DNA of 64,000 nt from Vibrio owensii CAIM 1854 = LMG 25443 (GCF_000817815.1 NZ_JPRD01000004.1:1-64000); one strand, 5' to 3'; shown: positions 46,401-55,609, numbered from the stretch's first letter. The notes: a model not told the origin generated them from the sequence alone. Numbers and translations: made by a program.

Positions 46401-46617
46401 GATTGGGGAGTAATCAAGGTTCCGTAATGCACCCGTTTTGTAAAACAGGACATTTCGGCAGTATGAAGCTGATTAGTGTGTGTTTGTTTAAAGGTTTCAA
46501 TGTTGGGTTTCCCATTAACATGCTGTTTCTTACAGCACTAGTATCCCGTCTATCGACAAATGGCTTTGCCGATACCTACCCTACGTAGTGTCACAATCAG
46601 CTTGAATGTTCACTACG
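46399..46617 (-). ncRNA. Candidate structured 5' leader RNA of the norspermidine operon
   Basis: Nested inverted repeats, given in + coordinates: 46584-46590 with 46611-46617 (CGTAGTG/CACTACG); its 20-base loop holds AATCAGCTT (46595-46603), complementary to AAGCTGATT (46466-46474), a pseudoknot-like arrangement. Between them lie stems at 46551-46574, 46521-46537 and 46498-46522. Outside are 46422-46458 and TTGATT/AATCAA (46399-46417). Loops are A-rich on the minus strand. It lies inside the predicted leader. No match to a riboswitch class I know. Confidence 0.5.
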
Positions 46618-46671
46618 CGTATCCCCCAGAGAATCAAAGTCGTAATAATACGCTCCGAGATTGCGCGCGAA

Positions 46672-46735
46672 TTTATCACAAACTAAAATCTTCTGGCAAT
46701 ATGTTTTCACAGGTTGCATATTGATTGAGATCACA
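46672..46735 (-). promoter_or_regulatory. Predicted CRP-dependent promoter of the norspermidine operon
   Basis: On the minus strand TGTGATCTCAATCAAT (46735-46720) matches 13 of 16 positions of the CRP core TGTGATCTAGATCACA. A -35 TTGCCA (46699-46694) and a -10 GATAAA with upstream TGT (46677-46672) follow, 16 bases apart. The CRP centre would be about 62 bases before the start of transcription near 46665, the class I position. The leader would then be about 415 bases. Confidence 0.5.
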
Positions 46736-46967
46736 ATCACAGCAAACGTTTACTCAGTTCATTTTCCGTAATATTGATATCTATCGCAGAAATTAGCGTC
46801 AGAAGTGGATCATCTGAAATGCTCAAAGGAAGTATGATGAAGCAGCTAAGGAAACATGGGAAACCCTAAAACTACTATTGAAGATGTGACAAACCGATTC
46901 TGATCAGCGGTGTGAAGCTCAACGGATGAGCAAAGTGAGCTCATTGAAGTTGAATCGATAGAAACGA

Positions 46968-46994
46968 AAACGCCCAGCATAAATGCTGGGCTTT
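46968..46994 (-). terminator. Terminator of the tRNA operon
   Basis: GCCCAGCAT / ATGCTGGGC stem with loop AA(A), followed by GTTTTCGTTTC on the minus strand, eight bases after the last tRNA. Confidence 0.7.
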
Positions 46995-47001
46995 CCGAAT
47001 C

Positions 47002-47077
47002 TGGAGCGACACACGAGGTTCGAACTCGTGACCTCAACCTTGGCAAGGTTGCGCTCTACCAACTGAGCTAGTGTCGC
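47002..47077 (-). tRNA. tRNA-Gly (anticodon GCC)
   Basis: 76 bases on the minus strand, beginning GCGACAC and ending in an encoded CCA. Anticodon loop TTGCCAA, TTCGAAC T-loop, and the full cloverleaf are visible. Almost identical to the second tRNA-Gly copy in the cluster. Confidence 0.96.
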
Positions 47078-47087
47078 AGATTTGAGA

Positions 47088-47174
47088 TGGTGCCCCGGGC
47101 CGGACTTGAACCGGCACAACGCGAACGTCGAGGGATTTTAAATCCCTTGTGTCTACCAATTCCACCACCAGGGC
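47088..47174 (-). tRNA. tRNA-Leu (anticodon TAA)
   Basis: 87 bases with a long variable arm, as class II tRNA-Leu. Begins GCCCTGG, anticodon loop TTTAAAA, T-loop TTCAAGT, ends CCA encoded. Corresponds to E. coli leuZ by sequence and place. Confidence 0.96.
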
Positions 47175-47254
47175 ACACAAATTTCTTTGTGATGCCTTTA
47201 CAGAAAAGTAAAACACCATCATCTGATACCGCTTAACGCCATATCATTTTTATT

Positions 47255-47330
47255 TGGAGCGACACACGAGGTTCGAACTCGTGACCTCAACCTTGGCAAG
47301 GTTGCGCTCTACCAACTGAGCTAGTGTCGC
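47255..47330 (-). tRNA. tRNA-Gly (anticodon GCC), second copy
   Basis: 76 bases, same sequence as the tRNA-Gly at the end of the cluster as far as I can read. It lies between tRNA-Cys and tRNA-Leu and suggests a local duplication. Confidence 0.96.
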
Positions 47331-47351
47331 ATTCATTCTACAAGAGAATAA

Positions 47352-47425
47352 TGGAGGCGCCTCCCGGAGTCGAACCGAGGTCCACGGATTTGCAATCCGC
47401 TGCATAGCCACTCTGCCAAGGCGCC
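47352..47425 (-). tRNA. tRNA-Cys (anticodon GCA)
   Basis: 74 bases, begins GGCGCCT, anticodon loop ATTGCAAAT, encoded CCA. First tRNA of a Cys-Gly-Leu-Gly transcript downstream of pgsA; E. coli has Gly-Cys-Leu at the same place. Confidence 0.96.
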
Positions 47426-47493
47426 TCATTTGTGAAGTAAGCATTGCTTCTTTTACCACCCTTTCAAGCTGTGCTCTCTTGGGTACGGAATGC

Positions 47494-47521
47494 ATTCTAC
47501 GGATTCGGACGATCGAGTCAA
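47494..47521 (-). promoter_or_regulatory. Promoter of the tRNA operon
   Basis: On the minus strand TTGACT (47521-47516), 16 bases, TAGAAT (47499-47494): five of six matches in each box, with GC-rich bases after the -10, as in stable-RNA promoters. Start would be near 47487. The rest of the 47426-47826 gap shows only the pgsA terminator. Confidence 0.7.
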
Positions 47522-47771
47522 CACTATTTTTATTTTTTTAAATCGTTTGACCAGAATTTGTGCGAAAGACGGTAAATTGATTAGTTTTAATACTGAGATT
47601 AGCCCAAATACTCTTGTTTATCATGAATATCGAGCTACACCTTTCACCTATTCTGTGGCGTTCCTTCTTGTATTAACTATCGATAATTAAAGGAACAAAC
47701 CGCACTAAGCGTTTAGTTGGATTAAAAACAAGACTCATGTCACATTTTTCTTCATCACAAATCCGAGGCAT

Positions 47772-47801
47772 AAAAAAAGCAGGCTATATCGCCTGCTTCT
47801 T
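47772..47801 (-). terminator. pgsA terminator
   Basis: AAGCAGGC, loop TATATC, GCCTGCTT with a run of seven T on the minus strand, 26 bases after the pgsA stop. Confidence 0.85.
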
Positions 47802-47826
47802 AAAATGCTATTTATGTGTTGTTTGA

Positions 47827-48384
47827 TTAATGGTGCTCTTCGTTAAGCAAATCATCTTTCGCCGCCGCTAAGTATTGAACCATTGACCAATACGTTAGGA
47901 AAGTCGCGATATAAAGAGCGCCAAAGCCTAGCCATACCATCCAATCATCGTAACGCCAGATCAATACCCACAATGCGAACATTTGAGACACGGTTTTCAC
48001 TTTACCGACCCAAGAAACCGCGACACTGGCTCGTTTGCCGATTTCTGCCATCCATTCACGCAATGCAGAGATGATGATTTCTCGCGCTATCATAGTTACC
48101 GCAGGAATGGTTACCCAAATCGTGTGGTAGTGCTCCGTAATCATAATCAGAGCAGTGGCGACTAAGACCTTATCAGCGACTGGGTCGATGAAGGCACCAA
48201 AACGAGAGGTTTGGCCTAACTTACGAGCTAGCATGCCGTCTAACCAATCGGTAAACCCTGCAACCCAGAAAACCATTGCTGCTGCAAAAGGAGCCCAAGA
48301 GTAAGGTAGATAGAAAACAACCACAAAAACTGGGATTAGGAACAGTCTTAGTAGAGATAGAATGTTCGGGATATTCAAACGCAT
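47827..48384 (-). CDS. pgsA: Phosphatidylglycerophosphate synthase
   Basis: Inner-membrane CDP-alcohol phosphatidyltransferase of 185 residues that makes phosphatidylglycerol phosphate. The catalytic motif is [27 protein letters not shown], seen as D-G-x2-A-R-x8-G-x3-D-x3-D. About five membrane helices. Follows uvrC at 46 bases, as in E. coli, and is followed by the tRNA cluster. Confidence 0.95.
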   Translation of the reverse strand: MRLNIPNILSLLRLFLIPVFVVVFYLPYSWAPFAAAMVFWVAGFTDWLDGMLARKLGQTSRFGAFIDPVADKVLVATALIMITEHYHTIWVTIPAVTMIAREIIISALREWMAEIGKRASVAVSWVGKVKTVSQMFALWVLIWRYDDWMVWLGFGALYIATFLTYWSMVQYLAAAKDDLLNEEHH

Positions 48385-48430
48385 TTTATTATTCTCTTAC
48401 ACATTGCGGCTTAATGTTGCGGGATTTTCC

Positions 48431-50263
48431 TTATTGTTTCAATGCTTGGAAAATAATTTCTGCCAAAGAGTGACTAATTCCCGGTACTTTGGCGATTTCT
48501 TCGACACTTGCACGCTTTAATTCCTGTAAACCACCCATGTATTTGAGCAAAGCTTGACGACGTTTTGGTCCAACGCCTTCAATTCCCTCTAAAGCACTGG
48601 TGCGACGCGTTTTTCCACGTTTCGCTCTGTGCCCTGCGATGGCATGGTTATGGCTCTCATCTCGAATATGTTGGATCAGGTGCAACGCTGGTGCATCACT
48701 TGGCAAGTTGAATTCTTCACCATCTACGGTAATTAAGGTTTCAAGACCTGGTTTACGTGTCACCCCTTTTGCAATACCAATCATAGTCGGACGCTTTGGC
48801 CAATCTCCCCAGTACTGCGAAATGATTTCATGAGCACGATTCAGCTGCCCTTTGCCACCATCGATAAAAATAATGTCAGGTATCTTCTCTACATCAAGTT
48901 GCTTCGAATAGCGGCGCTCTAATGCCTGTCCCATCGCTGCGTAATCATCACCACCCGTAATGCCTGTGATGTTGTAGCGACGATACTCTTGCTTGACTGG
49001 ACCTTCACTGTTGAACACCACACAGGAAGCAATAGTGCTCTCGCCCATCGTATGCGAGATATCGAAACACTCCATCCGAGCGATGGTTTCCATACCCAAG
49101 ACTTCTCTCAGTGCTTTGAAACGCTGATTGATGGTCATCTTGTGATTGATCTTAGTGGTAATCGCCGTCAACGCATTGGTATTGGACAACTTGAGGTAAC
49201 GACCGCGCGACCCTGTCGGTGAGGTGTGGAATTGAACCTTACGCCCCGCTACTTCACTCAGAGCTTGCTGAATAGGCTCTATATCGCCACCTAGCTCTTG
49301 ATTCAAGATAATGCGAGAAGGAATAGTACGCGCCTCGTTATGGCTTAAGTAGTACTGAGTAAGAAAGCTATCAAACACTTCTTGCTGACTGGTGTTCTGT
49401 GGAATCTTAGGGAAGTGACTGCGACTGCCTAACACTTTACCCTGACGAATCATCAAGATATGGATACAAGCAATGCCGTTTTCTTGGGCAAAACCAAGCA
49501 CGTCCATATCATCCATGCTGTCTTCTGAAACGTACTGCTGTTCTTGTACGCGTCGAATCGCTTGGATCTGGTCACGGAATTTAGCCGCATCTTCAAAACG
49601 AAGTTGTTGGCTTGCCACTTCCATCTTCTCAATAAGCTGCTCAAGTACTTGCTTATCTTTACCCTGTAAAAACAAACGAACAAAGCCCACCAGCTCAGCG
49701 TATTCTTCATCAGAAATAATCGTGCTCACGCATGGGCCCGCACAGCGACCAATTTGATACATCAAACATGGACGCGTTCGGTTGGAGTACACTGTGTCTT
49801 CACACTGGCGAACAGGGAGGGTTTTCTGCAAAAGGTGCAAGGTTTCTCGTACCGCGCCAGAATCTGGATACGGCCCGAAGTATTCACCTTTGCGCTTTTT
49901 CGCACCACGATGCATAGACAATCGAGGATGTTTGTGACCGCTAATGAAAATATAAGGGTACGATTTATCGTCACGCAGAAGTACGTTGTATTTCGGTAAG
50001 TATTGCTTGATGTAGTTGTGCTCAAGGATGAGCGCTTCCGTCTCGGTATGAGTGACCGTGACATCAATCTTAGCAATATTGCTTACGAGGGCGCGCGTTT
50101 TCTCGCTATCTACTTTTTTACGAAAGTAGCTTGAGAGGCGCTTTTTGAGATCTTTGGCTTTGCCTACATAAATGACAACAGCCTCGGCGTTGTACATTCT
50201 GTAAACGCCGGGCTGATGAGTTACCGTCTTGAGAAAGGAAGCCGAATCGAAGGGTTGATTCAC
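48431..50263 (-). CDS. uvrC: Excinuclease ABC subunit C
   Basis: Nucleotide-excision nuclease of 610 residues that makes both cuts around a UvrAB-marked lesion. The GIY-YIG domain at the N-terminus ([27 protein letters not shown], quoted by GVYRMY and [13 protein letters not shown]) makes the 3' cut; a UvrB-interacting UVR segment lies near 205-235; the RNase H-like domain has CFDISHTMG; tandem helix-hairpin-helix motifs end the protein. GTG start, one base after the stop of uvrY, the conserved uvrY-uvrC pair. Confidence 0.96.
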   Translation of the reverse strand: MNQPFDSASFLKTVTHQPGVYRMYNAEAVVIYVGKAKDLKKRLSSYFRKKVDSEKTRALVSNIAKIDVTVTHTETEALILEHNYIKQYLPKYNVLLRDDKSYPYIFISGHKHPRLSMHRGAKKRKGEYFGPYPDSGAVRETLHLLQKTLPVRQCEDTVYSNRTRPCLMYQIGRCAGPCVSTIISDEEYAELVGFVRLFLQGKDKQVLEQLIEKMEVASQQLRFEDAAKFRDQIQAIRRVQEQQYVSEDSMDDMDVLGFAQENGIACIHILMIRQGKVLGSRSHFPKIPQNTSQQEVFDSFLTQYYLSHNEARTIPSRIILNQELGGDIEPIQQALSEVAGRKVQFHTSPTGSRGRYLKLSNTNALTAITTKINHKMTINQRFKALREVLGMETIARMECFDISHTMGESTIASCVVFNSEGPVKQEYRRYNITGITGGDDYAAMGQALERRYSKQLDVEKIPDIIFIDGGKGQLNRAHEIISQYWGDWPKRPTMIGIAKGVTRKPGLETLITVDGEEFNLPSDAPALHLIQHIRDESHNHAIAGHRAKRGKTRRTSALEGIEGVGPKRRQALLKYMGGLQELKRASVEEIAKVPGISHSLAEIIFQALKQ

Positions 50264-50264
50264 A

Positions 50265-50909
50265 CTAAAGGGTCTCGGTGTCCAGCATTCCGTGGCGGAT
50301 CGCTAAGTGTGTTAACTCAACGTCACCATTAATGTCCAGTTTGCTAAACAGTCGGTAGCGGTAACTGTTGACTGTTTTTGGACTTAAATTCAATTGTTCA
50401 GAAATATCCGTTACTTTCTGGCCTTTGGTGATCATCATCATGATCTGCAGTTCGCGTTCAGAAAGGTCTTTAAATGGGTTTTCTGAGGCAGGTGAGAATT
50501 GACTCAATGCCATCTGCTGCGCAATCTCTGGCGAGATGTAACGCTGCCCACTATTAACCACACGAATTGCGTTAACCATTTCATCAGGACCCGCGCCTTT
50601 AGTTAAATAACCAGAAGCACCCGCCTGCATCACTTTAGTTGGGAACGGATTTTCCGTATGAACGGTTAATACGATGATTTTTACATCAGGATTCACGCGA
50701 AGAATCTTTTTCGTGGCTTCCAAGCCGCCTATTCCTGGCATGTTCATATCCATTAAAACGACGTCAGCATGATTACTACGACACCATTTTACTGCTTCTT
50801 CACCGCTGTCAGCTTCTCCTGCTACGTTCATTCCACGGACGTCTTCAATAATACGTCGTATCCCTGTGCGAACCAGCTCGTGATCATCTACAAGGAAAAC
50901 ATTTATCAA
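50265..50909 (-). CDS. uvrY: UvrY/VarA/GacA-type response regulator
   Basis: Regulator of 214 residues that answers to the BarA/VarS kinase and turns on Csr-type small RNAs. Receiver domain with [13 protein letters not shown] and the phospho-aspartate in [10 protein letters not shown]; LuxR-type helix-turn-helix with [22 protein letters not shown] and [16 protein letters not shown] start at 50909 with GGAG at eight bases, the same unusual start codon known in E. coli uvrY. In V. cholerae the gene is varA. A palindrome ACATTTG/T/CAAATGT lies about 45 bases upstream. Confidence 0.94.
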   Translation of the reverse strand: MINVFLVDDHELVRTGIRRIIEDVRGMNVAGEADSGEEAVKWCRSNHADVVLMDMNMPGIGGLEATKKILRVNPDVKIIVLTVHTENPFPTKVMQAGASGYLTKGAGPDEMVNAIRVVNSGQRYISPEIAQQMALSQFSPASENPFKDLSERELQIMMMITKGQKVTDISEQLNLSPKTVNSYRYRLFSKLDINGDVELTHLAIRHGMLDTETL

Positions 50910-51342
50910 ACTTGTATCTCCACACTTTTATTGGCTCTGCACCCACATAACATTTGTCAAATGTGGATATCAGTATGAGTGCCTATATACTAACGCATAT
51001 GGCAAAAAATTGCTTTCTATGAATATGTGCTTAAACGCAAAGTTTGGCAAGAACTTATTCATAAACCACTCTATTATTTGAGTGTGCTCTGTGCAAAGCC
51101 GAATTTTAAGACAAGCTAATTAACAACATAAGCTCCAATAAATCAAGCAGCTAGATTTCACTTTGCTCAGCAAAACGCAATATCACCCATAAATGGTTAT
51201 TCCATAAGCGACCTATCTCAGCTTTTGTACACCCAAGGCACTACGATTTAACCAGCAAAATAGAGCATTACTTTTCACTGGTTATTTTTACAGTTCTTAA
51301 TGATAGAATACGTTCTTCACTGATTTACAAGGTTTCTCTCTA
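50910..51342. promoter_or_regulatory. uvrY/polB divergent region
   Basis: 433 bases without a gene. On the uvrY side a perfect 7-1-7 palindrome ACATTTG-T-CAAATGT at 50950-50964, nested in CCACAT/ATGTGG. On the polB side the LexA box at 51279-51294. The middle is AT-rich; I see no terminator or ORF. Confidence 0.45.
51279..51294 (+). promoter_or_regulatory. LexA (SOS) box before polB
   Basis: CTGGTTATTTTTACAG, i.e. CTG-N10-CAG with one departure from CTGT-N8-ACAG, 48 bases before the polB start. polB (dinA) is an SOS gene in E. coli. Confidence 0.7.
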
Positions 51343-53706
51343 TTGAACATCCAACAAGGCTTCCTTCTCACTCGCCAAGCCCGAGACATCAAAGGTCAAA
51401 CTCAAATAGAGTTGTGGCTTTCGACCGAGAATGGTCCGACCCAATTGTTGATTCAAGGAGAAAGACCTGTCTTCTTTATTGAACAAGCGCAAATCGAACA
51501 AACCAAGCAATTTGCCACTTCTAAACAAATTGCTGTCGACATACGCCCGCTAGAATTAAAGAACTTCCAACTCACGCCTTTAGCTGCATGTTATACCCAG
51601 ACCACAAAAGACGCGTTCGCCCTACAAGATGAACTTAAGCAAAACGACATCGTTCATTTCGAGGGCGATGTACGGCTTGCCGACCGTTATCTGATGGAAC
51701 GCTTTATAAAAGGCAGCATGGAGTTTACTGGGAATCTACAATCTCGAAACGGATTCCAACGCGTCCAAAACGCTAAGTGTCGAACAGGCGAATACCAACC
51801 TAAATTACATGTGGTCTCCCTCGATTTAGAGTGTTCTGAAAAAGGCATCCTCTACTCGATTGGTTTAGATAGCCCTGTTGATTCACGCGTGATTATGATT
51901 GGCGAACCGGAACAATCAGACACGCCAATTCAATGGGTAAAAGACGAGAAGGCTTTGCTCGATGCTTTAATCGCGTGGTTTAAGCAATTTGACCCAGATG
52001 TGATTGTTGGTTGGAACGTTATCGACTTCGACTTCCGCCTGCTGCATAAACGCGCTGAGTGGCACAACATGAAGTTGATGTTAGGCCGAGCTGACCAGCC
52101 AAGTTTTTTCCGTAGCTCCGCGCAAAGCCAACAAGGTTTTATCTCTATTCTCGGTCGTGTGGTGCTGGATGGTATCGATACGCTTAAAACCGCGACGTAC
52201 CACTTCCGCTCGTGGTCACTTGAGTCCGTTTCCCAAGAGCTGCTCGGCGAAGGTAAAGAAATCCATAACGTGCATGACCGAATGGATGAAATCAATCGCA
52301 TGTACCGTTCAGACAAACCATCTCTGGCTAAATACAACCTGCAAGATTGCGTGTTGGTAAACAAGATTTTCGACCACACTCACCTACTCGACTTTGCGAT
52401 TGAACGCTCTCGCCTAACAGGTGTAGAACTGGATCGCGTCGGGGGCTCTGTGGCCGCGTTTACTAATTTGTATTTGCCGCAAATCCACCGAGCTGGTTAT
52501 GTTGCGCCAAATCTGCATCCAGAAAACTGGATCGCCAGCCCAGGGGGCTATGTGATGGACTCTATCCCGAACCTTTACGATTCCGTATTGGTGCTCGATT
52601 TTAAGAGTCTTTACCCCTCTATTATTCGCTCATTCTTGATTGACCCCATGGGTTTGGTCGAGGGCTTACAGCTTGAAATCGGCAAAGCAGAAGATGAAGC
52701 GGTACCGGGATTTCGTGGTGGTCAGTTCCATCGCTCGAAACACTTTCTACCCGAGATGATCGAAAAGCTCTGGGCAGCCCGCGACGTCGCAAAGAAGAAC
52801 AATGAGAAAGCCTTCTCGCAAGCTATCAAAATCATCATGAACTCTTTCTATGGCGTGCTTGGTTCTTCCGGTTGTCGTTTCTTTGATACGCGCCTTGCTT
52901 CAAGCATCACCATGCGTGGGCACGAAATTATGAAGCAAACCAAGGTGCTGATCGAAGCCAAAGGCTATCAAGTGATTTATGGCGATACCGATTCAACTTT
53001 TGTGTCGTTAAATGGTCCGTATAGCCAAGCAGATGCCGATAAGATTGGTATTGAACTGGTCGAATACATTAATCAATGGTGGGGTGATCACCTTCGTGAT
53101 GAATACAATCTCAATTCGATTCTTGAGCTAGAATACGAAACCCATTATCGCAAGTTCTTGATGCCGACTATTCGAGGCGCAGAAACTGGCTCAAAGAAAC
53201 GCTACGCTGGTCTGATTGGTGAAGGTGAAAAAGAACGTATCATCTTTAAAGGGTTAGAGAGCGCACGCACCGACTGGACACCGCTGGCGCAGCGTTTCCA
53301 AAACACCTTGTACCAAATGATCTTCCATGGTGAAGACCCTAGTGATTACGTGCGAGAGATGGTTGAGAAGACCAATGCGGGAGAGTTTGATGAGCAGTTG
53401 GTGTATCAAAAGCGCTTGCGACGCAAATTGCATGAGTATCAGAAAAACATTCCGCCCCAAGTACGTGCTGCGCGTTTAGCCGACGACATCAATGCCAAAC
53501 TCGGCCGCCCTCTACAATATCAAAACCGAGGTCGAATAGAATACTTAATTACAGTGAATGGACCTGAGCCACACGAGTATCTCAATAGCCCTATCGACTA
53601 TCAGCATTATATTGATAAACAGCTAAAACCGATCGCGGATGCTATTTTGCCGTTCATTGGCACAGACTTCGAGCAGTTATCTGCACCACAGATGGGGCTG
53701 TTCTAA
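51343..53706 (+). CDS. polB: DNA polymerase II
   Basis: Family-B repair polymerase of 787 residues used in replication restart and lesion bypass. Exonuclease motifs: SLDLECSE, NVIDFDFRLL and YNLQDCVLV. Polymerase motifs: LDFKSLYPSII (A), KIIMNSFYGVLGSSG (B) and YGDTDSTFV (C) with both catalytic aspartates. Length equals E. coli Pol II. The start is TTG at 51343 with AAGG ten bases before it; no near ATG is in frame. SOS control is expected from the LexA box. Confidence 0.95.
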   Translation: MNIQQGFLLTRQARDIKGQTQIELWLSTENGPTQLLIQGERPVFFIEQAQIEQTKQFATSKQIAVDIRPLELKNFQLTPLAACYTQTTKDAFALQDELKQNDIVHFEGDVRLADRYLMERFIKGSMEFTGNLQSRNGFQRVQNAKCRTGEYQPKLHVVSLDLECSEKGILYSIGLDSPVDSRVIMIGEPEQSDTPIQWVKDEKALLDALIAWFKQFDPDVIVGWNVIDFDFRLLHKRAEWHNMKLMLGRADQPSFFRSSAQSQQGFISILGRVVLDGIDTLKTATYHFRSWSLESVSQELLGEGKEIHNVHDRMDEINRMYRSDKPSLAKYNLQDCVLVNKIFDHTHLLDFAIERSRLTGVELDRVGGSVAAFTNLYLPQIHRAGYVAPNLHPENWIASPGGYVMDSIPNLYDSVLVLDFKSLYPSIIRSFLIDPMGLVEGLQLEIGKAEDEAVPGFRGGQFHRSKHFLPEMIEKLWAARDVAKKNNEKAFSQAIKIIMNSFYGVLGSSGCRFFDTRLASSITMRGHEIMKQTKVLIEAKGYQVIYGDTDSTFVSLNGPYSQADADKIGIELVEYINQWWGDHLRDEYNLNSILELEYETHYRKFLMPTIRGAETGSKKRYAGLIGEGEKERIIFKGLESARTDWTPLAQRFQNTLYQMIFHGEDPSDYVREMVEKTNAGEFDEQLVYQKRLRRKLHEYQKNIPPQVRAARLADDINAKLGRPLQYQNRGRIEYLITVNGPEPHEYLNSPIDYQHYIDKQLKPIADAILPFIGTDFEQLSAPQMGLF

Positions 53707-53745
53707 ATCAGATTCGAAATTGGAAAGGCGCTAACGCTGTTGGCG

Positions 53746-54513
53746 TTAACCAATGCGGAATTCGGTTTTCTGATATTGCTTTACTAACCAATCGCCAAAA
53801 CCGTCCAATAACCCAACCACAGAGCGTTTAGGGATAGGACGTCCAGAGAGCAGAATACCAAGGCGTTCTATCTCAAGTTGCTTTTCTGGGTGATACTGCA
53901 AAAACACTTCGCCACATTTAAGCGGGTCGTCAAACCAACGTTTATCACGATACATGATTAAAGAATACGAAGCGCGAAGCAGTTTCTTGGCGATAATAAC
54001 TTGAGCACTGACCAGCTCTTCAACACTTTGTGCTTGTACAATCTTGGTACGATACACCGACAGCCAATCTTCCACATCCATGTTCCAGTGCTTGGCAATC
54101 TCCCAACTTGGTACATAATCACCAAAGCAATCTGCCAGATCATCACCATAAACACACACACAGCAATGCTTGAGCATAAAACCCCAAGTAAAAATGCTAT
54201 CGAGATTGGCTACTTCATTGACCAACGCCGTGCGAATCGACACCCCTTTCACGTGAGGATACCCTTGCTGTGCTCGCCATTTGATGGTGTTTAGTAACGT
54301 GGCGCGGTTGTTTTCAAAGTCCGCCTTTGTCACAACCACCATATCAAGATTCGATCTACCTGCGACCGCAGACTTACGGGCCACGCTACCGTAGACGTAA
54401 ACACTGTGCAAGTTTGCGCCAAGCCCACCTTTTAGGCATGCGAGAACTTCTCTGAGCAGAGGTTCGAATTCACGTTGGAAAGGATGTTTTGGATCGATAA
54501 TAGGGAGAGACAT
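53746..54513 (-). CDS. Nucleotidyltransferase-domain protein
   Basis: Protein of 255 residues with a Pol-beta/minimal nucleotidyltransferase signature: YVYGSVARKSAVAGRSNLDMVVV (G-S-x10-D-x-D type, here ending in DMV). The second half is helical with VEDWLSVYRTKIVQAQ and ASYSLIMYRDKRW, resembling aminoglycoside-type or HEPN-like partners. Substrate unknown. Note the place of the second acidic residue is occupied by methionine-valine, so catalysis should be checked. Single gene, convergent with polB at 39 bases. Confidence 0.7.
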   Translation of the reverse strand: MSLPIIDPKHPFQREFEPLLREVLACLKGGLGANLHSVYVYGSVARKSAVAGRSNLDMVVVTKADFENNRATLLNTIKWRAQQGYPHVKGVSIRTALVNEVANLDSIFTWGFMLKHCCVCVYGDDLADCFGDYVPSWEIAKHWNMDVEDWLSVYRTKIVQAQSVEELVSAQVIIAKKLLRASYSLIMYRDKRWFDDPLKCGEVFLQYHPEKQLEIERLGILLSGRPIPKRSVVGLLDGFGDWLVKQYQKTEFRIG

Positions 54514-54699
54514 TGAAGAAAACGCGATCTCAAGCTTTTAACGGACGAAGGGCTATATGATCCACCAGCATTACGTTTGGATCAAGCCTATTCATCTCCT
54601 TATTAATGTTCAAATTACTGAGTGGAATTTTAATGCCAGACAAAGAACTTAGCGCTATAATCACCAAGTTTTGCTTAATAAGTGTAATAGGAAAATACA

Positions 54700-55266
54700 A
54701 TGCCAAAGGCAAGTGAAATCAAAAAAGGCTTCGCAATCGAGTCTAATGGTAAAACTCTTCTAGTTAAAGACATCGAAGTAACGACTCCTGGCGGTCGTGG
54801 CGGCGCTAAAATCTACAAAATGCGTTGTACAGATCTGAACACTGGTGCTCGTGTAGACGAGCGTTACAAGTCTGATGATGTTGTTGAAACAGTAGAAATG
54901 AACAAACGTGCAGTTGTGTACTCATACGCTGACGGCGATGAGCACATCTTCATGGACAACGAAGACTACTCACAATACACATTCAAGCACAATGAAGTTG
55001 AAGACGACATGCTGTTCATCAACGAAGACACACAAGGTATCCACATTATCCTTGTGAACGGTGCTGCTGTGGGTATCGAACTACCATCTTCTGTGGAGCT
55101 AGTGATTGAAGAAACTGACCCTTCAATCAAAGGTGCTTCTGCATCTGCACGTACTAAACCAGCACGCTTTGCTTCAGGTCTTGTAATCCAAGTTCCTGAA
55201 TACATCGCAACTGGTGACCGTGTTATCATTAACACGACTGAACGTAAATACATGAGCCGAGCATAA
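54700..55266 (+). CDS. efpL: Elongation factor P-like protein (YeiP/EfpL)
   Basis: Three-domain tRNA-mimicking factor of 188 residues that helps ribosomes past difficult (proline-rich) sequences. The tip loop is TPGGRGGAKIYKM: an arginine stands where EF-P carries its modified lysine, the hallmark of the YeiP group. The C-terminal OB domain ends KGASASARTKPARF...RVIINTTERKYM. AGGA-like SD before the ATG at 54700. Followed after two bases by the DNA-mimic gene, so they are coupled. Confidence 0.92.
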   Translation: MPKASEIKKGFAIESNGKTLLVKDIEVTTPGGRGGAKIYKMRCTDLNTGARVDERYKSDDVVETVEMNKRAVVYSYADGDEHIFMDNEDYSQYTFKHNEVEDDMLFINEDTQGIHIILVNGAAVGIELPSSVELVIEETDPSIKGASASARTKPARFASGLVIQVPEYIATGDRVIINTTERKYMSRA

Positions 55267-55268
55267 GC

Positions 55269-55589
55269 ATGTCTGATTTGATTTCTTACGACGACGTTAT
55301 CGACGCTGCGTACGACATCTTCCTTGAGATGGCTCCAGATAACCTAGAGCCCGCTGATGTCATTCTGTTTACTGCGCAATTTGAAGATCGTGGTGCCGCA
55401 GAACTTGTTGAAACCGGTGATGACTGGGTTGAACACGTTGGCTTCGATATCGACAAAGAAGTGTATGCAGAAGTTCGAATCGGCTTAGTAAACGAGGAAA
55501 ATGACGTGCTTGATGACGTTTTTGCTCGTATGCTAATCAGTCGAGACCCAGAACATAAGTTCTGTCATATGCTTTGGAAACGTGACTAA
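55269..55589 (+). CDS. dsDNA-mimic protein, HI1450/YciU family
   Basis: Very acidic protein of 106 residues (DAAYDIFLEMAPDNLEPADV, TGDDWVEHVGFDIDKEV), matching the HI1450 family whose surface charge copies duplex DNA; a relative binds HU. The exact partner in Vibrio is unknown. It begins 2 bases after efpL. Confidence 0.87.
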   Translation: MSDLISYDDVIDAAYDIFLEMAPDNLEPADVILFTAQFEDRGAAELVETGDDWVEHVGFDIDKEVYAEVRIGLVNEENDVLDDVFARMLISRDPEHKFCHMLWKRD

Positions 55590-55609
55590 CGCTTTCCCTA
55601 TCATGATCA

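Noticed and set aside
46401..46420. GGGGAGTA on the + strand, reminiscent of a manganese (yybP-ykoY) riboswitch
   Set aside because: The string lies in a simple hairpin loop, the other conserved parts of that riboswitch are missing, and no + strand gene follows.
46551..46580. GGCAAAGCC on the minus strand, reminiscent of a c-di-GMP (GEMM) riboswitch
   Set aside because: Only a short string is shared; the tetraloop-receptor stems and second conserved helix of GEMM are not there.
46403..46588. 61-codon + strand ORF in the structured block
   Set aside because: Starts at TTG with no SD, runs through all the inverted repeats, and has a terminator-like hairpin directly before it. It is better explained by the RNA-like structure on the other strand.
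47490..47690. 66-codon + strand ORF beside the tRNAs
   Set aside because: No SD, AT-rich, covers the tRNA promoter region; no family features.
53729..53752. TAACGC/GCGTTA hairpin at the end of polB
   Set aside because: No T run on either strand and it overlaps the stop of the next gene; not called a terminator.
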